Of a stretch of DNA of 64,000 nt, positions 17,906 to 26,289 are shown piece by piece; within the stretch, counting starts at the first letter, position 1, and every line of letters begins with the position of its first letter. The DNA lies in the NCBI RefSeq assembly GCF_014873755.1, contig NZ_JADBEG010000001.1, positions 9,989,001-10,053,000 of the forward strand, written 5' to 3'. Below the pieces are notes generated by a model. That model searched no databases and was not told the origin of the DNA. It saw only the letters and a program-made list of their open reading frames with translations. The DNA comes from Amycolatopsis lexingtonensis (lineage in GTDB: Bacteria; Actinomycetota; Actinomycetes; Mycobacteriales; Pseudonocardiaceae). A program made the translations under genes and the position numbers.

Positions 17906-18714
17906 TGCCCGAGGGGCACACGCTCCACCGGCTCGCGCGGCTGCACAAGCGCCGGTACGCCGGCGCCCCGGTCGAGGTCAGCAGCCCGCAGGGCCGGTTC
18001 GCCGCCGAAGCGTCCCGTTTGGACGGTCAGGTGTTCGTCGGTGCGCAGGCGTACGGCAAGCACCTGTTCCACGACTACGGCCCGCACGGGATCGTGCACA
18101 TCCACCTGGGCTTGTACGGCACGTTCGGCGAATCCCCGCTGCCCGCGCCGGAGCCGGTCGGCCAGGTCCGCCTGCGGCTGGCCGGCCGGACACATTGGAC
18201 GGACCTGCGCGGGCCCACCCGCTGCGAGCTGCTGTCCCCGGACCAGGCGGACGCGATCAAAGCGCGGCTGGGCCCGGACCCGCTGCGCCGCGACGCGAAG
18301 CCGGAGAAGGCATGGGAGCGCGTTTCGCGCTCGAAGACGTCGATCGCGGCGCTGCTGATGGACCAGGCCGTGCTCGCCGGGGTCGGCAACGTCTACCGCG
18401 CCGAAGTGCTGTTCCGCCACGGTGTCGCGCCGCTGACGCCGGGCCGCGCGCTCGACCGCGCGCTGTGGGACGACCTGTGGGCCGACCTGGTGACCCTGAT
18501 GCGCGACGGCGTCCGCGTCGGCCGGATCGACACGGTCCGCCCCGAGCACCTGCCGGAGGCGATGGGCCGCGCGGCACGGGTCGACCGCCACGGCGGCGAG
18601 GTCTACGTCTACCGCCGGGCGGGCGAGCCCTGCCTGGTGTGCGGGACGCCGGTGGCGAACTCGGAACTGGTGGGCCGCAACCTCTACTGGTGCCCCACCT
18701 GCCAGCCCGCCTGA
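17905..18714 (+). CDS. Fpg/Nei-family DNA glycosylase (Nei2-like)
   Basis: The 269-residue protein begins MPEGHTLHRLARLHKRR. Pro2 is the nucleophile after removal of Met and Glu3 the helper residue in formamidopyrimidine/endonuclease VIII glycosylases, which excise oxidised bases. The helix-two-turn-helix GALLMDQAVLAGVGN-type motif (here ALLMDQAVLAGVGNVYRAE) lies at about 148-166. The C-terminal zinc finger is CLVCGTP...CPTC. This matches Rv2464c, annotated Nei2 in mycobacteria, beside rpiB. The start overlaps the rpiB stop. Confidence 0.93.
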   Translation: MPEGHTLHRLARLHKRRYAGAPVEVSSPQGRFAAEASRLDGQVFVGAQAYGKHLFHDYGPHGIVHIHLGLYGTFGESPLPAPEPVGQVRLRLAGRTHWTDLRGPTRCELLSPDQADAIKARLGPDPLRRDAKPEKAWERVSRSKTSIAALLMDQAVLAGVGNVYRAEVLFRHGVAPLTPGRALDRALWDDLWADLVTLMRDGVRVGRIDTVRPEHLPEAMGRAARVDRHGGEVYVYRRAGEPCLVCGTPVANSELVGRNLYWCPTCQPA

Positions 18715-18727
18715 CCGCCCGCGAAAG

Positions 18728-18778
18728 CCGTGAAGGCCTCCTTACCGGCATTTCGAGCCGGTAAGGAGGCCTTCACGG
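18728..18778. terminator. Perfect 22-base inverted repeat, bidirectional terminator
   Basis: Arms at 18,728-18,749 and 18,757-18,778 are perfectly complementary across a seven-base loop (core GGCCTCCTTACCGG). The element sits between the converging glycosylase and membrane-protein genes. Its strict symmetry, longer than needed for termination, suggests a genus-specific palindromic repeat. Confidence 0.85.
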
Positions 18779-18788
18779 ACGTTCGGGG

Positions 18789-19607
18789 TCAGAAGTCGAA
18801 ACCGCCGCCGTCGAAACCGCCACCATCGAAGCCGCCGCCGTCGAACCCGCCGCCGCCCCAGTCGCCGCCGCCGTCGCCACCGAAGTCGCCGCCGCCGTCA
18901 CCGCCCATGTCACCGCCGCCGTCGCCGCCCATGTCGCCGGACTCGAGCGCGTCCTGCTGGCCCGCGTCGTAGCCCGACTCCCAGGCCGACGCGCTGGCGA
19001 TGCCGCCCATGCCGGAGAACATCGCGCTGAACAGGAACATCGACCCGAGGCCCCAGGCACCCGCGACGAGCGCGGGCTTCCACCACGGCTCGCTGTACCA
19101 GCCCTGCGGCACCGGACGGCCCGCGACGCGGCCGCCGGGGTAGTAGTACGGCGTGTCCTGGCCGGCTTCGGGCGAGGCCGCGTAGTGCTGGCCCTCGACG
19201 TCGACCTCGCGGCGCTCGGTGACCTTGCCGGCGCGCTCGCGCTCGGCTTCCTCCGGCAGCTGCGGGCCGGGGTCCATGCCCATCGCGACGCGCGCGGCGC
19301 GGACGTAGTAGAGGCCCTCGACGGCGGTGTCCTTCACCAGCCGGGCCTGTTCGATCGTGCGTGCCTGCTCCAGCTGCGAGCCGGCGGCGTTGTAGCGCTC
19401 GCTCGCGTCGGCCATCGCCTGCATCGACGCGGTGTCGTTGCCGTTGAGGTTGAGGACCTGGCCGCCGAGCCGTTCGACGAGGCGCCGGGCGTCGGCCTTC
19501 GCGTCGTCGAGCTCCCGCTGCCGGGCCGCGGCGCGCTGCCGCGAGAAATAGAGGCCGCCACCGACGATCACGACGACGAGCACGATCAGGAAGATCGCGG
19601 TGCCCAT
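18789..19607 (-). CDS. Actinobacterial membrane protein with Gly/Asp-rich tail
   Basis: The 272-residue protein has an N-terminal transmembrane helix (FLIVLVVVIVGGGLYF) directly after the start. A basic and helical coiled-coil-like segment follows (about 22-130). A second hydrophobic segment lies at about 183-203 (ALVAGAWGLGSMFLFSAMF). The C-terminal tail is a low-complexity run of GGDGGGDMGGD and GGGFDGGGFD units. Proteins of this layout are widespread in actinobacteria and often labelled DUF1542-like. No enzymatic motif is visible. ATG 19,607 is chosen because it puts the helix at the very N-terminus. Confidence 0.75.
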   Translation of the reverse strand: MGTAIFLIVLVVVIVGGGLYFSRQRAAARQRELDDAKADARRLVERLGGQVLNLNGNDTASMQAMADASERYNAAGSQLEQARTIEQARLVKDTAVEGLYYVRAARVAMGMDPGPQLPEEAERERAGKVTERREVDVEGQHYAASPEAGQDTPYYYPGGRVAGRPVPQGWYSEPWWKPALVAGAWGLGSMFLFSAMFSGMGGIASASAWESGYDAGQQDALESGDMGGDGGGDMGGDGGGDFGGDGGGDWGGGGFDGGGFDGGGFDGGGFDF

Positions 19608-19730
19608 GGACCACTCCCAGAAGTTCGGGGCTCGGTGACCGGTAGTCACCTTTGATTTGGACAACGCGGACGCTACGCGGAGGGTTCCCGGGCCGTGATC
19701 CGGCACACCCCGAGGCCTGGCTCAGCAAAC

Positions 19731-19744
19731 TAGAACACGTTATA
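19731..19744 (+). promoter_or_regulatory. KstR-like operator
   Basis: TAGAACACGTTATA matches the TNNAACNNGTTNNA motif described for the cholesterol-catabolism repressor KstR of actinobacteria. It sits within a larger imperfect palindrome (19,728-19,747) that ends eight bases before the ATG of the oxidoreductase gene, a place where a repressor would block transcription or initiation. Confidence 0.65.
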
Positions 19745-19754
19745 GTTCGACACC

Positions 19755-20630
19755 ATGAAGTTCACCCTGTCGATCGCGATGAACCCCCTCGATCAGCTGG
19801 GCGAGCTCGCCCGGGCCGCCGAAGAGGCCGGCTTCGCCTCCATCGCCCTGCCGGACTCGCTCTTCTACGCCGAAACGGTGGACACGGACTACCCGTACAC
19901 CCCCGACGGCAGCCGGTTCTGGACCGCGGACACCCCGTGGGTGGACCCGCTCGTCGCGACCGCGGCGATGGGGGCGGTCACCAGCCGGATTCACTTCTAC
20001 ACGTCGGTGCTCAAGCTCGGCTCCCGCAACCCCGTGCTCCTGGCGCGCCAGGTGGGCTCGGCGAGCGTGCTCACCGGCGGCCGGTTCGGCCTCGGCCTCG
20101 GCGTCGGCTGGCTGCCGCAGGAGTTCGAGTACTGCGGCGTGCCGTTCGAGCGGCGCGGCAAGCGCGTCGACGAGGCCATCGACGTGCTGCGGCTGATTCT
20201 CGACGGCGGCATGGTCGAGTACCACGGCGAGTTCTACGACTTCGACAAGATCCAGATGAGCCCGGCGCCCCCGTCGCGGGTGCCGTTCTACATCGGCGGC
20301 CACACGGAGGTGGCGCTGAAGCGCGCCGCGCGGGTCGCCGACGGCTGGTCGTCGGCGATGATGAAGCTCGAGGAGCTGCGCGACACCATCGCGCGGATCA
20401 AGGAGCTGCTGGCCGAGCGCGGCCGCGCCGACGACCCGTTCGAGTACCAGGCGGTCTGCATCGACCGCTTCGGCCTCGACGGCTACCGCGAGCAGGCCGA
20501 GGCGGGCGTCACCGACGTCATCACCATGCCGTGGGTGTTCGACGGCGTCGGGTTCGACGCGCCGGTCGAGCCGAAGCTGGAAGCGATCCGCAAGTTCGGG
20601 GCCGAGATCATCGCGAAGTTCGAGGAGTGA
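19755..20630 (+). CDS. LLM-class F420-dependent oxidoreductase
   Basis: The 291-residue protein is a bacterial luciferase-like TIM-barrel oxidoreductase of the type that usually binds F420 in actinobacteria. Typical segments are the N-terminal LGELARAAEEAGFASIALPD, the LARQVGSASVLTGGRFGLGLGVGW core (about 95-120) and VPFYIGGHTEVALKRAARVADGW (about 176-198). The substrate is unknown. A KstR-like box directly upstream hints at a steroid or lipid ring pathway. The following SnoaL-like gene starts within ten bases of the stop, so they form a small operon. Confidence 0.88.
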   Translation: MKFTLSIAMNPLDQLGELARAAEEAGFASIALPDSLFYAETVDTDYPYTPDGSRFWTADTPWVDPLVATAAMGAVTSRIHFYTSVLKLGSRNPVLLARQVGSASVLTGGRFGLGLGVGWLPQEFEYCGVPFERRGKRVDEAIDVLRLILDGGMVEYHGEFYDFDKIQMSPAPPSRVPFYIGGHTEVALKRAARVADGWSSAMMKLEELRDTIARIKELLAERGRADDPFEYQAVCIDRFGLDGYREQAEAGVTDVITMPWVFDGVGFDAPVEPKLEAIRKFGAEIIAKFEE

Positions 20631-20635
20631 TCGCC

Positions 20636-21082
20636 GTGGGTGTGCAGGTCAGCTGGGACACGACGGCGGAGCAGCCGCTCGCACGGCGCGCGGCGCTGGC
20701 GTCGATGACCGCCGCGGCGGCGGGGGACAAGGAAGCGTGGCTGGCGCTGTTCGCGCCGGACGGGGTGGTCGAGGACCCGGTCGGGCCCTCCTTCTTCGAC
20801 GAAGAGGGCAAGGGCCACCACGGCCGCGACGGGATCAGCGCGTTCTGGGACAAGACGATCGCGAACGTGGAGCGCTTCGAGTTCGTCATCCGCGACTCGC
20901 ATGCGGCTGGTGACGAGGTGGCGAACGTCGGCACGATCACGACGTACCTGCCGGGTGGCTACCGCGTCGACACGGACGGGGTGTTCGTCTACCGGGTGGG
21001 CGAGGACGGGCTGATCCGGTCCATGCGGGCGTTCTGGGAGACCGAGCGGGCGATGGCGACCGCCCGTCAGGTGACGGAGTAG
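20636..21082 (+). CDS. SnoaL-like / NTF2-fold protein
   Basis: The 148-residue protein has the NTF2-like pattern: an N-terminal helix (ARRAALASMTAAAAGDKEAWLALFAPDGVVEDPVG), a GRDGISAFWDKTI helix, and a curved sheet ending in RSMRAFWETERA. This fold includes SnoaL-like cyclases, ketosteroid isomerases and small dehydratases. GTG 20,636 is preferred since GAGGAG lies about eight bases upstream. GTG 20,627, overlapping the previous stop, is the alternative. The ketosteroid-isomerase-like fold fits the KstR-like box in front of the operon. Confidence 0.82.
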   Translation: MGVQVSWDTTAEQPLARRAALASMTAAAAGDKEAWLALFAPDGVVEDPVGPSFFDEEGKGHHGRDGISAFWDKTIANVERFEFVIRDSHAAGDEVANVGTITTYLPGGYRVDTDGVFVYRVGEDGLIRSMRAFWETERAMATARQVTE

Positions 21083-21111
21083 CGCTCGCTGCTGCCCCGG
21101 CCCCGGCAGAG

Positions 21112-21164
21112 GTCTTGAATGAGTCATTCAGGACCTCCGGCGACCTGAATGACTCATTCAAGAC
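21112..21164. repeat. Palindromic repeat, TGAATGAGTCATTCA family, copy 2
   Basis: Complementary 21-base arms at 21,112-21,132 and 21,144-21,164 are identical to those of copy 1; only the central linker differs. It lies behind the SnoaL-like gene. Confidence 0.9.
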
Positions 21165-21203
21165 ACCGCGCCCGCTGCCGCCCGGCTCCGAAGCAAGGTG
21201 AAG

Positions 21204-21233
21204 GCCGCCCCGCGGACACCCCGGGGCGGCTTT
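21204..21233 (+). terminator. Hairpin terminator before the TetR gene
   Basis: GCCGCCCCG pairs with CGGGGCGGC across a nine-base loop and is followed by TTT. It lies downstream of the SnoaL-like gene and repeat copy 2. Confidence 0.7.
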
Positions 21234-21323
21234 CCCATTTCCCGGGAAATGATCGACACGTACCGCAACCGCTCGAGTGCGGAAAGACGGCATTCTGGCG
21301 ATTGTTTGCTCGACCATGCTACC

Positions 21324-21343
21324 TTTTGCTCATGCAAGCAAAA
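21324..21343 (+). promoter_or_regulatory. Putative TetR operator overlapping the start codon
   Basis: TTTTGCT and AGCAAAA form an inverted repeat with a six-base centre that contains the ATG of the TetR gene. A partial copy (GTTTGCT) occurs about 20 bases upstream. The surroundings are AT-rich compared with the rest of the window. This fits autorepression by the encoded regulator. Confidence 0.55.
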
Positions 21344-21934
21344 ACGTTCACCGAGACCGCCCGGCGGGCGCAGATAGTCCGCGCGGCGATCGAAACCATC
21401 GGTGAACTCGGGTACGCGAAGGCATCGTTCGGGCAGATCGCGAAGCGGGCCGGGCTGAGCAGCACCGGCATGATCTCCTACCACTTCGACGGCAAGGCGG
21501 ACCTGATCGCCGAGGTCGTGCGGGACGTGCTGACCACGAGCCTCGCGTACATGCGGGAGCGGATCGACGCGGTGGACAGCCCGGCGGCGGAGCTGCGGGT
21601 CTACATCGAGTCGAACCTGGCGTTCATCGCCGAGCACCCGGTCGAACTCACCGCGCTGCTCGAAAGCCTGCGCCATGGCGGTGCTCCCGGCGGCGAGGCC
21701 GACGGCGGCACCGGCGAGTGGTACCACGGCGCCATCGACGTCCTGGAGACCTGCCTGCGCGAGGGACAGAAGACCGGCGACTTCGGCCGGTTCGACCCGC
21801 GCGTCATGGCGATCACCATCCGCCAGGCCATAGACGGCTTCCACACCGAATCGATCCGCCGTCCGGGGATCGACGTCACCGCCTACGCGGCCGAACTCGT
21901 CCGCATCGTCGAACGTGCCACCGCGCACGACTGA
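21332..21934 (+). CDS. TetR/AcrR-family transcriptional regulator
   Basis: The 200-residue protein has an N-terminal TetR helix-turn-helix (RRAQIVRAAIETIGELGYAKASF, then GQIAKRAGLSSTGMISYHFDGKADLI) with the typical YHF-x-K-x-x-L end at about residues 50-57. The remaining helices form a ligand-binding domain with a TetR_C-like ELTALLESLRHGG segment. It probably controls itself and the membrane-protein gene 12 bases downstream. An inverted repeat spans the start codon. The ligand is unknown. Confidence 0.9.
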   Translation: MQAKTFTETARRAQIVRAAIETIGELGYAKASFGQIAKRAGLSSTGMISYHFDGKADLIAEVVRDVLTTSLAYMRERIDAVDSPAAELRVYIESNLAFIAEHPVELTALLESLRHGGAPGGEADGGTGEWYHGAIDVLETCLREGQKTGDFGRFDPRVMAITIRQAIDGFHTESIRRPGIDVTAYAAELVRIVERATAHD

Positions 21935-21946
21935 ACTGGGGGAACC

Positions 21947-22435
21947 ATGGCCACCTCGTCTTCGACCGGCCGCGCGCTGCGGCCGGTCGTCTTCCTGCTC
22001 TACCTGAACCTGCTGATCAGCATCGCGTTCGCGGTGCTGACGTTCCTGAACAAGGAGGCCATCCTCGACTACCAGGTGCTGCACTGGGAGTCGACCGGCC
22101 AGGCCGACCCGGCCGACCACGCGGGGACGCGCGCCTCGCTCGAGAGCGTCCTGTGGATCCGCCCGGTGTCGGTCCTCGTCATCGCCATCGTCTACGTCCG
22201 GCTGGCCGCGCGGCTGAAGCTCGGCAGGCGGCGCACCTGGGTCCGGGTGATGCTGGTGACCGTCCTCGGGCTGGCCGGTCTCGTGTACCTCGTCGTCTCG
22301 GCCGAGTTCCCGGACTGGATGCGGGCCGGCCAGGTCGTCCAGGCCGTGGTGCTGCTCGTGCTGTTCCTGCTGCTCTGCTCCAAGGGCGTCCGCGGGTACT
22401 TCTCGAAGGAGGGCCGCGTTCCCGCGAAGGTCTGA
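21947..22435 (+). CDS. Four-helix membrane protein of unknown function
   Basis: The 162-residue protein has four hydrophobic segments at about residues 13-33, 68-85, 99-120 and 126-145, with a polar loop between the first two (HWESTGQADPADHAGTRASLES). The C-terminus is short and basic. No transporter or enzyme motif is visible. It follows the TetR gene after 12 bases with a GGGGGAA ribosome binding site, so it is the probable target of that regulator. Confidence 0.75.
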   Translation: MATSSSTGRALRPVVFLLYLNLLISIAFAVLTFLNKEAILDYQVLHWESTGQADPADHAGTRASLESVLWIRPVSVLVIAIVYVRLAARLKLGRRRTWVRVMLVTVLGLAGLVYLVVSAEFPDWMRAGQVVQAVVLLVLFLLLCSKGVRGYFSKEGRVPAKV

Positions 22436-22536
22436 CCCCGGTGGGCGCCGCGTCCCGGTCCGTGGGCGCGGCGCCCGTCAAAAAACTGTTCACATTCTGT
22501 TTTCCTCCGGGCGATTTCAACTGCGCCGGAAATAAG

Positions 22537-22554
22537 TGCGCGCCGCGGCGCGCA
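22537..22554. promoter_or_regulatory. Perfect 18-base palindrome
   Basis: TGCGCGCCGCGGCGCGCA is self-complementary without a loop. It lies in the long leader of the regulator gene and could be a dimer-binding operator. No regulator is assigned. Confidence 0.4.
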
Positions 22555-22767
22555 ACAAAGTGGTGCGGCTCATAACGCCCGCCTACTTTCGATCCTTGCC
22601 CGACGACCGGCGTTTCCCCGTGGTAAACGCTGGTCGGGGCGGGTTTGCGGAATGTCCCGCCGAACGGGACCAAACGGACATCACGGTCCGGGTGGACCCC
22701 CTTCGTGGCTCGTTGCGGCACGTAGGGGCAGGTGGTAGCTTCTGGTTCGTTATCTCCTCGCGGGAGA

Positions 22768-22793
22768 CCGGGTGATCGGGGCAGTAATCACCC
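22768..22793. promoter_or_regulatory. Inverted repeat GGGTGAT-N10-ATCACCC
   Basis: Seven-base perfect arms separated by ten bases (one helical turn between half-site edges) lie about 330 bases before the LAL start. It is a candidate operator. Confidence 0.4.
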
Positions 22794-23118
22794 AACCGGG
22801 AAACTGCGGGGATCTGGGGTCTGGGGAAAGGTTCGTCTGATGAACGGTTACCGCTGTCCTTCGTGAGGGACACCGAATAGACGCTGAAGCCGGCTCATGC
22901 GCGAGCCGGCCGAGTTCGTAATCGCCGGCAGGCGCCGTTGGGGAGCGGTGTGCCGTGTGATTGCCGTGAAGCAATGCGTGCGGCGGCGTCATGCCCGCTC
23001 GCACACGTGCTGTGCTGGTGATTCACGGAACAACGGGAGCCGGCGGCCTGGGGGCCGTCGTTCCGGCCGTGGATCAGAGGAGTCCACCACACAGAGAATT
23101 TCTGGGGGAAGTTCCGTC

Positions 23119-25968
23119 ATGCTCATCGAACGTGACTTCGAAACGGCGACACTGAGTCAGATGCTCGCCGACTGCCATTCCGGGGCCGGCGGTGTCGGCC
23201 TCGTGCTCGGTCCGGTCGCCAGCGGGAAAACGGCCCTGCTGGAGGAGTTCGGCAGGCAGGCCGCCGGTACCGGCGCGGTCGTCCTGTCCGCTTCCGGTGC
23301 CCGGTCGGAAACCGCCGTCGGGCTCGGTGTCGTTTCACAGCTGGTGCACACCCCGGGTGTCCGCGCGGACATCGTCGACCAGGTTTCGGCGTACGTGGAG
23401 GACGCCGAAGCCGACGCGACGCTGCTCGACAGCCGGTTCCTGCACCGCCTGTCCAGCGCGGTGATCGGCTGGTCGGCCGAGACCCCGCTGGTGATCTGCG
23501 TCGACGACGCCCACTACGCCGATCCCGCGTCGCTGCAGTTCCTGCAGCACATGGCCCGGCGCATCCGGCCCGCCCGGGTGCTCGTGCTGCTCGCCGAACG
23601 CGCGGACCCCGGCGAACGGCGCCCGGTGCGCCACGTCGACCTGATGCGGCGGCCGCACTGCCGCCAGCTGCGGCTGGCCCCGTTGTCCCGCAACGGCGTC
23701 GGCGTCCTGCTGGCGGGCAAGCTCGACGAGGGCAAGGCCCACGCACTGGCCGCGGAGTGCTTCGCGGTCAGCGGCGGCAACCCGCTGCTGGCCACCGCGC
23801 TGGTGCAGGACACCAGGGCGGCGGGCGCGGGCGGGGTCGTCGCCGGGGCCGCCTACCGGCACGCGGTGCTCAGCTGCCTGCACTCCAGCGAGCCGCGGGC
23901 GCTCGAACTCGCCAGGGCGCTCGCCGTCCTCGGCGACGGCGAGCAGTCGCCGATCCCGCTGGCGGGCGGCATGGTCTCCTTCGCGCCGGCCACCACCGAG
24001 CCGGTGCGGAAGGCGCTGGAGTCGGCCGGCGTCCTCGACGGGCACCGGTTCCGCCACGCCGAGGCCCGCGCCGCGGTGCTCGACGAGCTCGACCCGGCCG
24101 TCCGGTCCGCTCTGCACGGCCAGGCCGCGCGCCTGCTGTTCGACCAGGGCGCCCGGCCGACCGCCATCGCCGCGCACGTCGTGGCGGGGAACCTGGACGA
24201 GCCGTGGACCGAGCACCTGCTGTCCGAGGCGTCGGAAGCGGCGCTGCTCGAGGACGACGTCGAACTGGCCCGCGCCTGCATCGCGCTGGCCAGCCGCTGC
24301 TGCACCGACGACCGCGACCGCGCGATCGCCAAGGCGTCGCTCGCCGAAATCGAGTGGCGGACGACGCCGGCGAAGGCGATGCGGCGGCTGCCGGAGCTGG
24401 TGCACGCGACCCGCGCCGGGCACCTGCCGGGCATCCGGGTCGTCGGCATCTTCGAGTTCCTGCTGTGGTTCGGCCGGGTCGACGAGGCCGTGGAGATCGC
24501 GAACGCCTTCGGCGACCTCGTCGACTCCACCGACCGCCGCACCCGGGGCGAGCTGCTCACACTCGACTCGTGGCTGGCCAGCTCGGTGCCCGGGATGCGG
24601 CACCTTGTGGAGCCGATGCTCGCGACCTGCGCGGGGGACGCCGCGGCACCGCCGCTCGGGCTCGCGGTGAACTCGCAGCAGAAGGCGGTCGACGCGCTGA
24701 CCAGCGCCGTGCGCGAAGGCCCGACCGAGGCCGCCGTGCTCGACGCCGAGCAGGTGCTGGAAGGCACCCGGATGACCGACACCAGCCTGCGGCACCTGGT
24801 GTTCGCCGCCACGGTGTTGATCTACGCCGAGCGCCTCGACAAGGCCGCGACCTGGGCCGAGCACCTGATGGCGCAGGCCGCCGGGCGCCCGGCCCCGACG
24901 TGGCAGGCTTCGCTGGCGGAGCTACGCGCCGAGGTCGCCCTCCGCCAGGGTGACCTGCCGCTCGCCGCCCGCAACGCGAAGATCGCGCTGACGAAGATGA
25001 CACCGGAGGCCTGGGGCATCGGGGTCGGCGCCCCGCTGGCCACGCTGCTGGCGGCGCTGACCGAAATGGGCCGGTTCGACGAGGCGGCGGAGCTGCTCAA
25101 CCAGCCGGTGCCGGACGCGCTCGGCGAGACCCGGTTCGGCCTGCACTACCTGCACGCGCGGGGGCACTACTACCTCGCGACGGGCCGGCTCCCGACCGCG
25201 CTGAACGACTTCCTCGCCTGCGGGGAGCAGATGGCGCGCTGGGGGCTCGACCAGCCGTCGCTGGTGCCCTGGCGGTCCAGCGCCGCCGAGGTCTACCTGA
25301 AGCTGGGTGACCGCGAGAAGGCCAGGGAACTGGCCGAGGCGCAGGCGGCGAAGCTCGGGCCGGACTGCGGCGACCGCACGCGGGGCATCACGCTGCGGAC
25401 GCTGGCGCTCGTGGCCGACCCGGCCCGGCGGCCGAAGCTGATGCAGGAAGCGGCCGACGCGCTCGAAAAGTCCGGTGCCAAGCTGGAACTGGCCCGGACG
25501 CTGGCCGAGCTGAGCCGGGCCGGCGGCGATCCCGTCACGGCGCGCACGGCGAGCCGGGACGCGCGGGCGCTGGCCAAGGAGTGCGGGGCGGAGCTGCTGC
25601 GGCGGTCCTTCCTCGACGGCGGGAACGACGACGTCGTGGTCTCCCTCCGCGGCGCGGTGGCGCCCACCGACGTCAAGCTGCTCACCGACGCCGAACAGCG
25701 GGTCGGCTGGCTGGCCGCGCGGGGCCACACCAACCGGGAGATCGCGAGCCGGCTCTACATCACCGTCAGCACCGTGGAGCAGCACCTGACGCGCGTCTAC
25801 CGCAAGCTGAGCGTCACCCGGCGCCGCGACCTGGCGTCGGAACCGCAGCTGCGGGTGCCGGAGCAGCAGGAGCGGGTGCCGGGCACGTCCCGTCAGCCCG
25901 TGGCGGTCAACCACCAGGGGGTGCCCCCGGTGCGCCGTCCGCTGCGGCCGGTACCGCCCGGCCGCTGA
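23119..25968 (+). CDS. LAL-type (large ATP-binding LuxR) transcriptional activator
   Basis: The 949-residue protein has an N-terminal AAA-like ATPase part with Walker A GPVASGKTALL (about 31-41) and Walker B LVICVDDAH (about 124-132). A long helical TPR-like middle follows. The C-terminal LuxR-type helix-turn-helix (about 855-915) contains GHTNREIASRLYITVSTVEQHLTRVYRKLSV. This is the architecture of MalT-like pathway activators such as PikD, NysRI and AmphRI. ATG 23,119 is chosen because GGGGGAAG lies about eight bases before it and family sequence (MLIERDFE) begins there. It marks the left edge of the biosynthetic cluster and is the most likely cluster-situated activator. A strong terminator follows. 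Confidence 0.92.
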   Translation: MLIERDFETATLSQMLADCHSGAGGVGLVLGPVASGKTALLEEFGRQAAGTGAVVLSASGARSETAVGLGVVSQLVHTPGVRADIVDQVSAYVEDAEADATLLDSRFLHRLSSAVIGWSAETPLVICVDDAHYADPASLQFLQHMARRIRPARVLVLLAERADPGERRPVRHVDLMRRPHCRQLRLAPLSRNGVGVLLAGKLDEGKAHALAAECFAVSGGNPLLATALVQDTRAAGAGGVVAGAAYRHAVLSCLHSSEPRALELARALAVLGDGEQSPIPLAGGMVSFAPATTEPVRKALESAGVLDGHRFRHAEARAAVLDELDPAVRSALHGQAARLLFDQGARPTAIAAHVVAGNLDEPWTEHLLSEASEAALLEDDVELARACIALASRCCTDDRDRAIAKASLAEIEWRTTPAKAMRRLPELVHATRAGHLPGIRVVGIFEFLLWFGRVDEAVEIANAFGDLVDSTDRRTRGELLTLDSWLASSVPGMRHLVEPMLATCAGDAAAPPLGLAVNSQQKAVDALTSAVREGPTEAAVLDAEQVLEGTRMTDTSLRHLVFAATVLIYAERLDKAATWAEHLMAQAAGRPAPTWQASLAELRAEVALRQGDLPLAARNAKIALTKMTPEAWGIGVGAPLATLLAALTEMGRFDEAAELLNQPVPDALGETRFGLHYLHARGHYYLATGRLPTALNDFLACGEQMARWGLDQPSLVPWRSSAAEVYLKLGDREKARELAEAQAAKLGPDCGDRTRGITLRTLALVADPARRPKLMQEAADALEKSGAKLELARTLAELSRAGGDPVTARTASRDARALAKECGAELLRRSFLDGGNDDVVVSLRGAVAPTDVKLLTDAEQRVGWLAARGHTNREIASRLYITVSTVEQHLTRVYRKLSVTRRRDLASEPQLRVPEQQERVPGTSRQPVAVNHQGVPPVRRPLRPVPPGR

Positions 25969-25981
25969 CCTTCGGGGTACT

Positions 25982-26023
25982 CGAAGGAGCCGGGACCCGC
26001 TTCGGCGGGCCCCGGCTCCTTCG
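25982..26023 (+). terminator. Strong hairpin terminator of the LAL gene
   Basis: Nineteen-base arms (left arm begins CGAAGGAGCCGGG, right arm ends CCCGGCTCCTTCG) pair with one mismatch across a TTCG tetraloop. Confidence 0.88.
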
Positions 26024-26037
26024 CGCGTTTCGGGGCC

Positions 26038-26088
26038 ACCCCTAGGTTTTCCGCTCCGCCCCTAGGCCACTTCGGACGGGGTAGGGGC
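26038..26088 (+). promoter_or_regulatory. CCCCTA box cluster upstream of the aminosugar operon
   Basis: ACCCCTAGG (26,038) and GCCCCTAGG (26,058) are direct repeats exactly 20 bases apart, about two helical turns. An inverted TAGGGG follows at 26,082. The same hexamer recurs in the promoter regions at 34,721 and 47,434, so it may bind a cluster-wide regulator. Confidence 0.5.
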
Positions 26089-26289
26089 GGCCCATTGACT
26101 TGGCGCCGATCTCCTTGACTTCGAAGCGGCCTGCCGCGAGCGTGGACGTCGTTGCCGACCACCGGACGCGGATTCGGCGGTACAGCGCGATTTTCGCGGC
26201 GGCAGGGTTCACTGAAGCTGCTCGCAAGGCGGCCGGACGACGCCACGGCGGGGGCTCTACTCGTTACGTGGCAAGGAAGGCACACATTC

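Larger units (their letters stand above)
22436..23118. other. 683-base intergenic region upstream of the LAL regulator gene
   Basis: No convincing gene is present; the short frames lack ribosome binding sites. The region contains AT-richer stretches (for example AAAAAACTGTTCACATTCTGTTTTCC near 22,481-22,506, given only in part), a perfect 18-base palindrome TGCGCGCCGCGGCGCGCA (22,537-22,554) and an inverted repeat GGGTGAT/ATCACCC (22,770-22,793). It probably carries a long, regulated promoter and 5' leader of the pathway regulator. Confidence 0.6.
25969..26289. other. Intergenic region between the LAL and dehydratase genes
   Basis: It holds the LAL terminator and a cluster of CCCCTA boxes. 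The frame of the dehydratase is open here, but the sequence does not resemble that enzyme family, so the region is taken as terminator plus promoter. Confidence 0.65.

Noticed and set aside
22583..23004. Short frames in the leader of the LAL gene
   Set aside because: None has a ribosome binding site, codon bias or recognisable sequence, so I treat the stretch as regulatory DNA.
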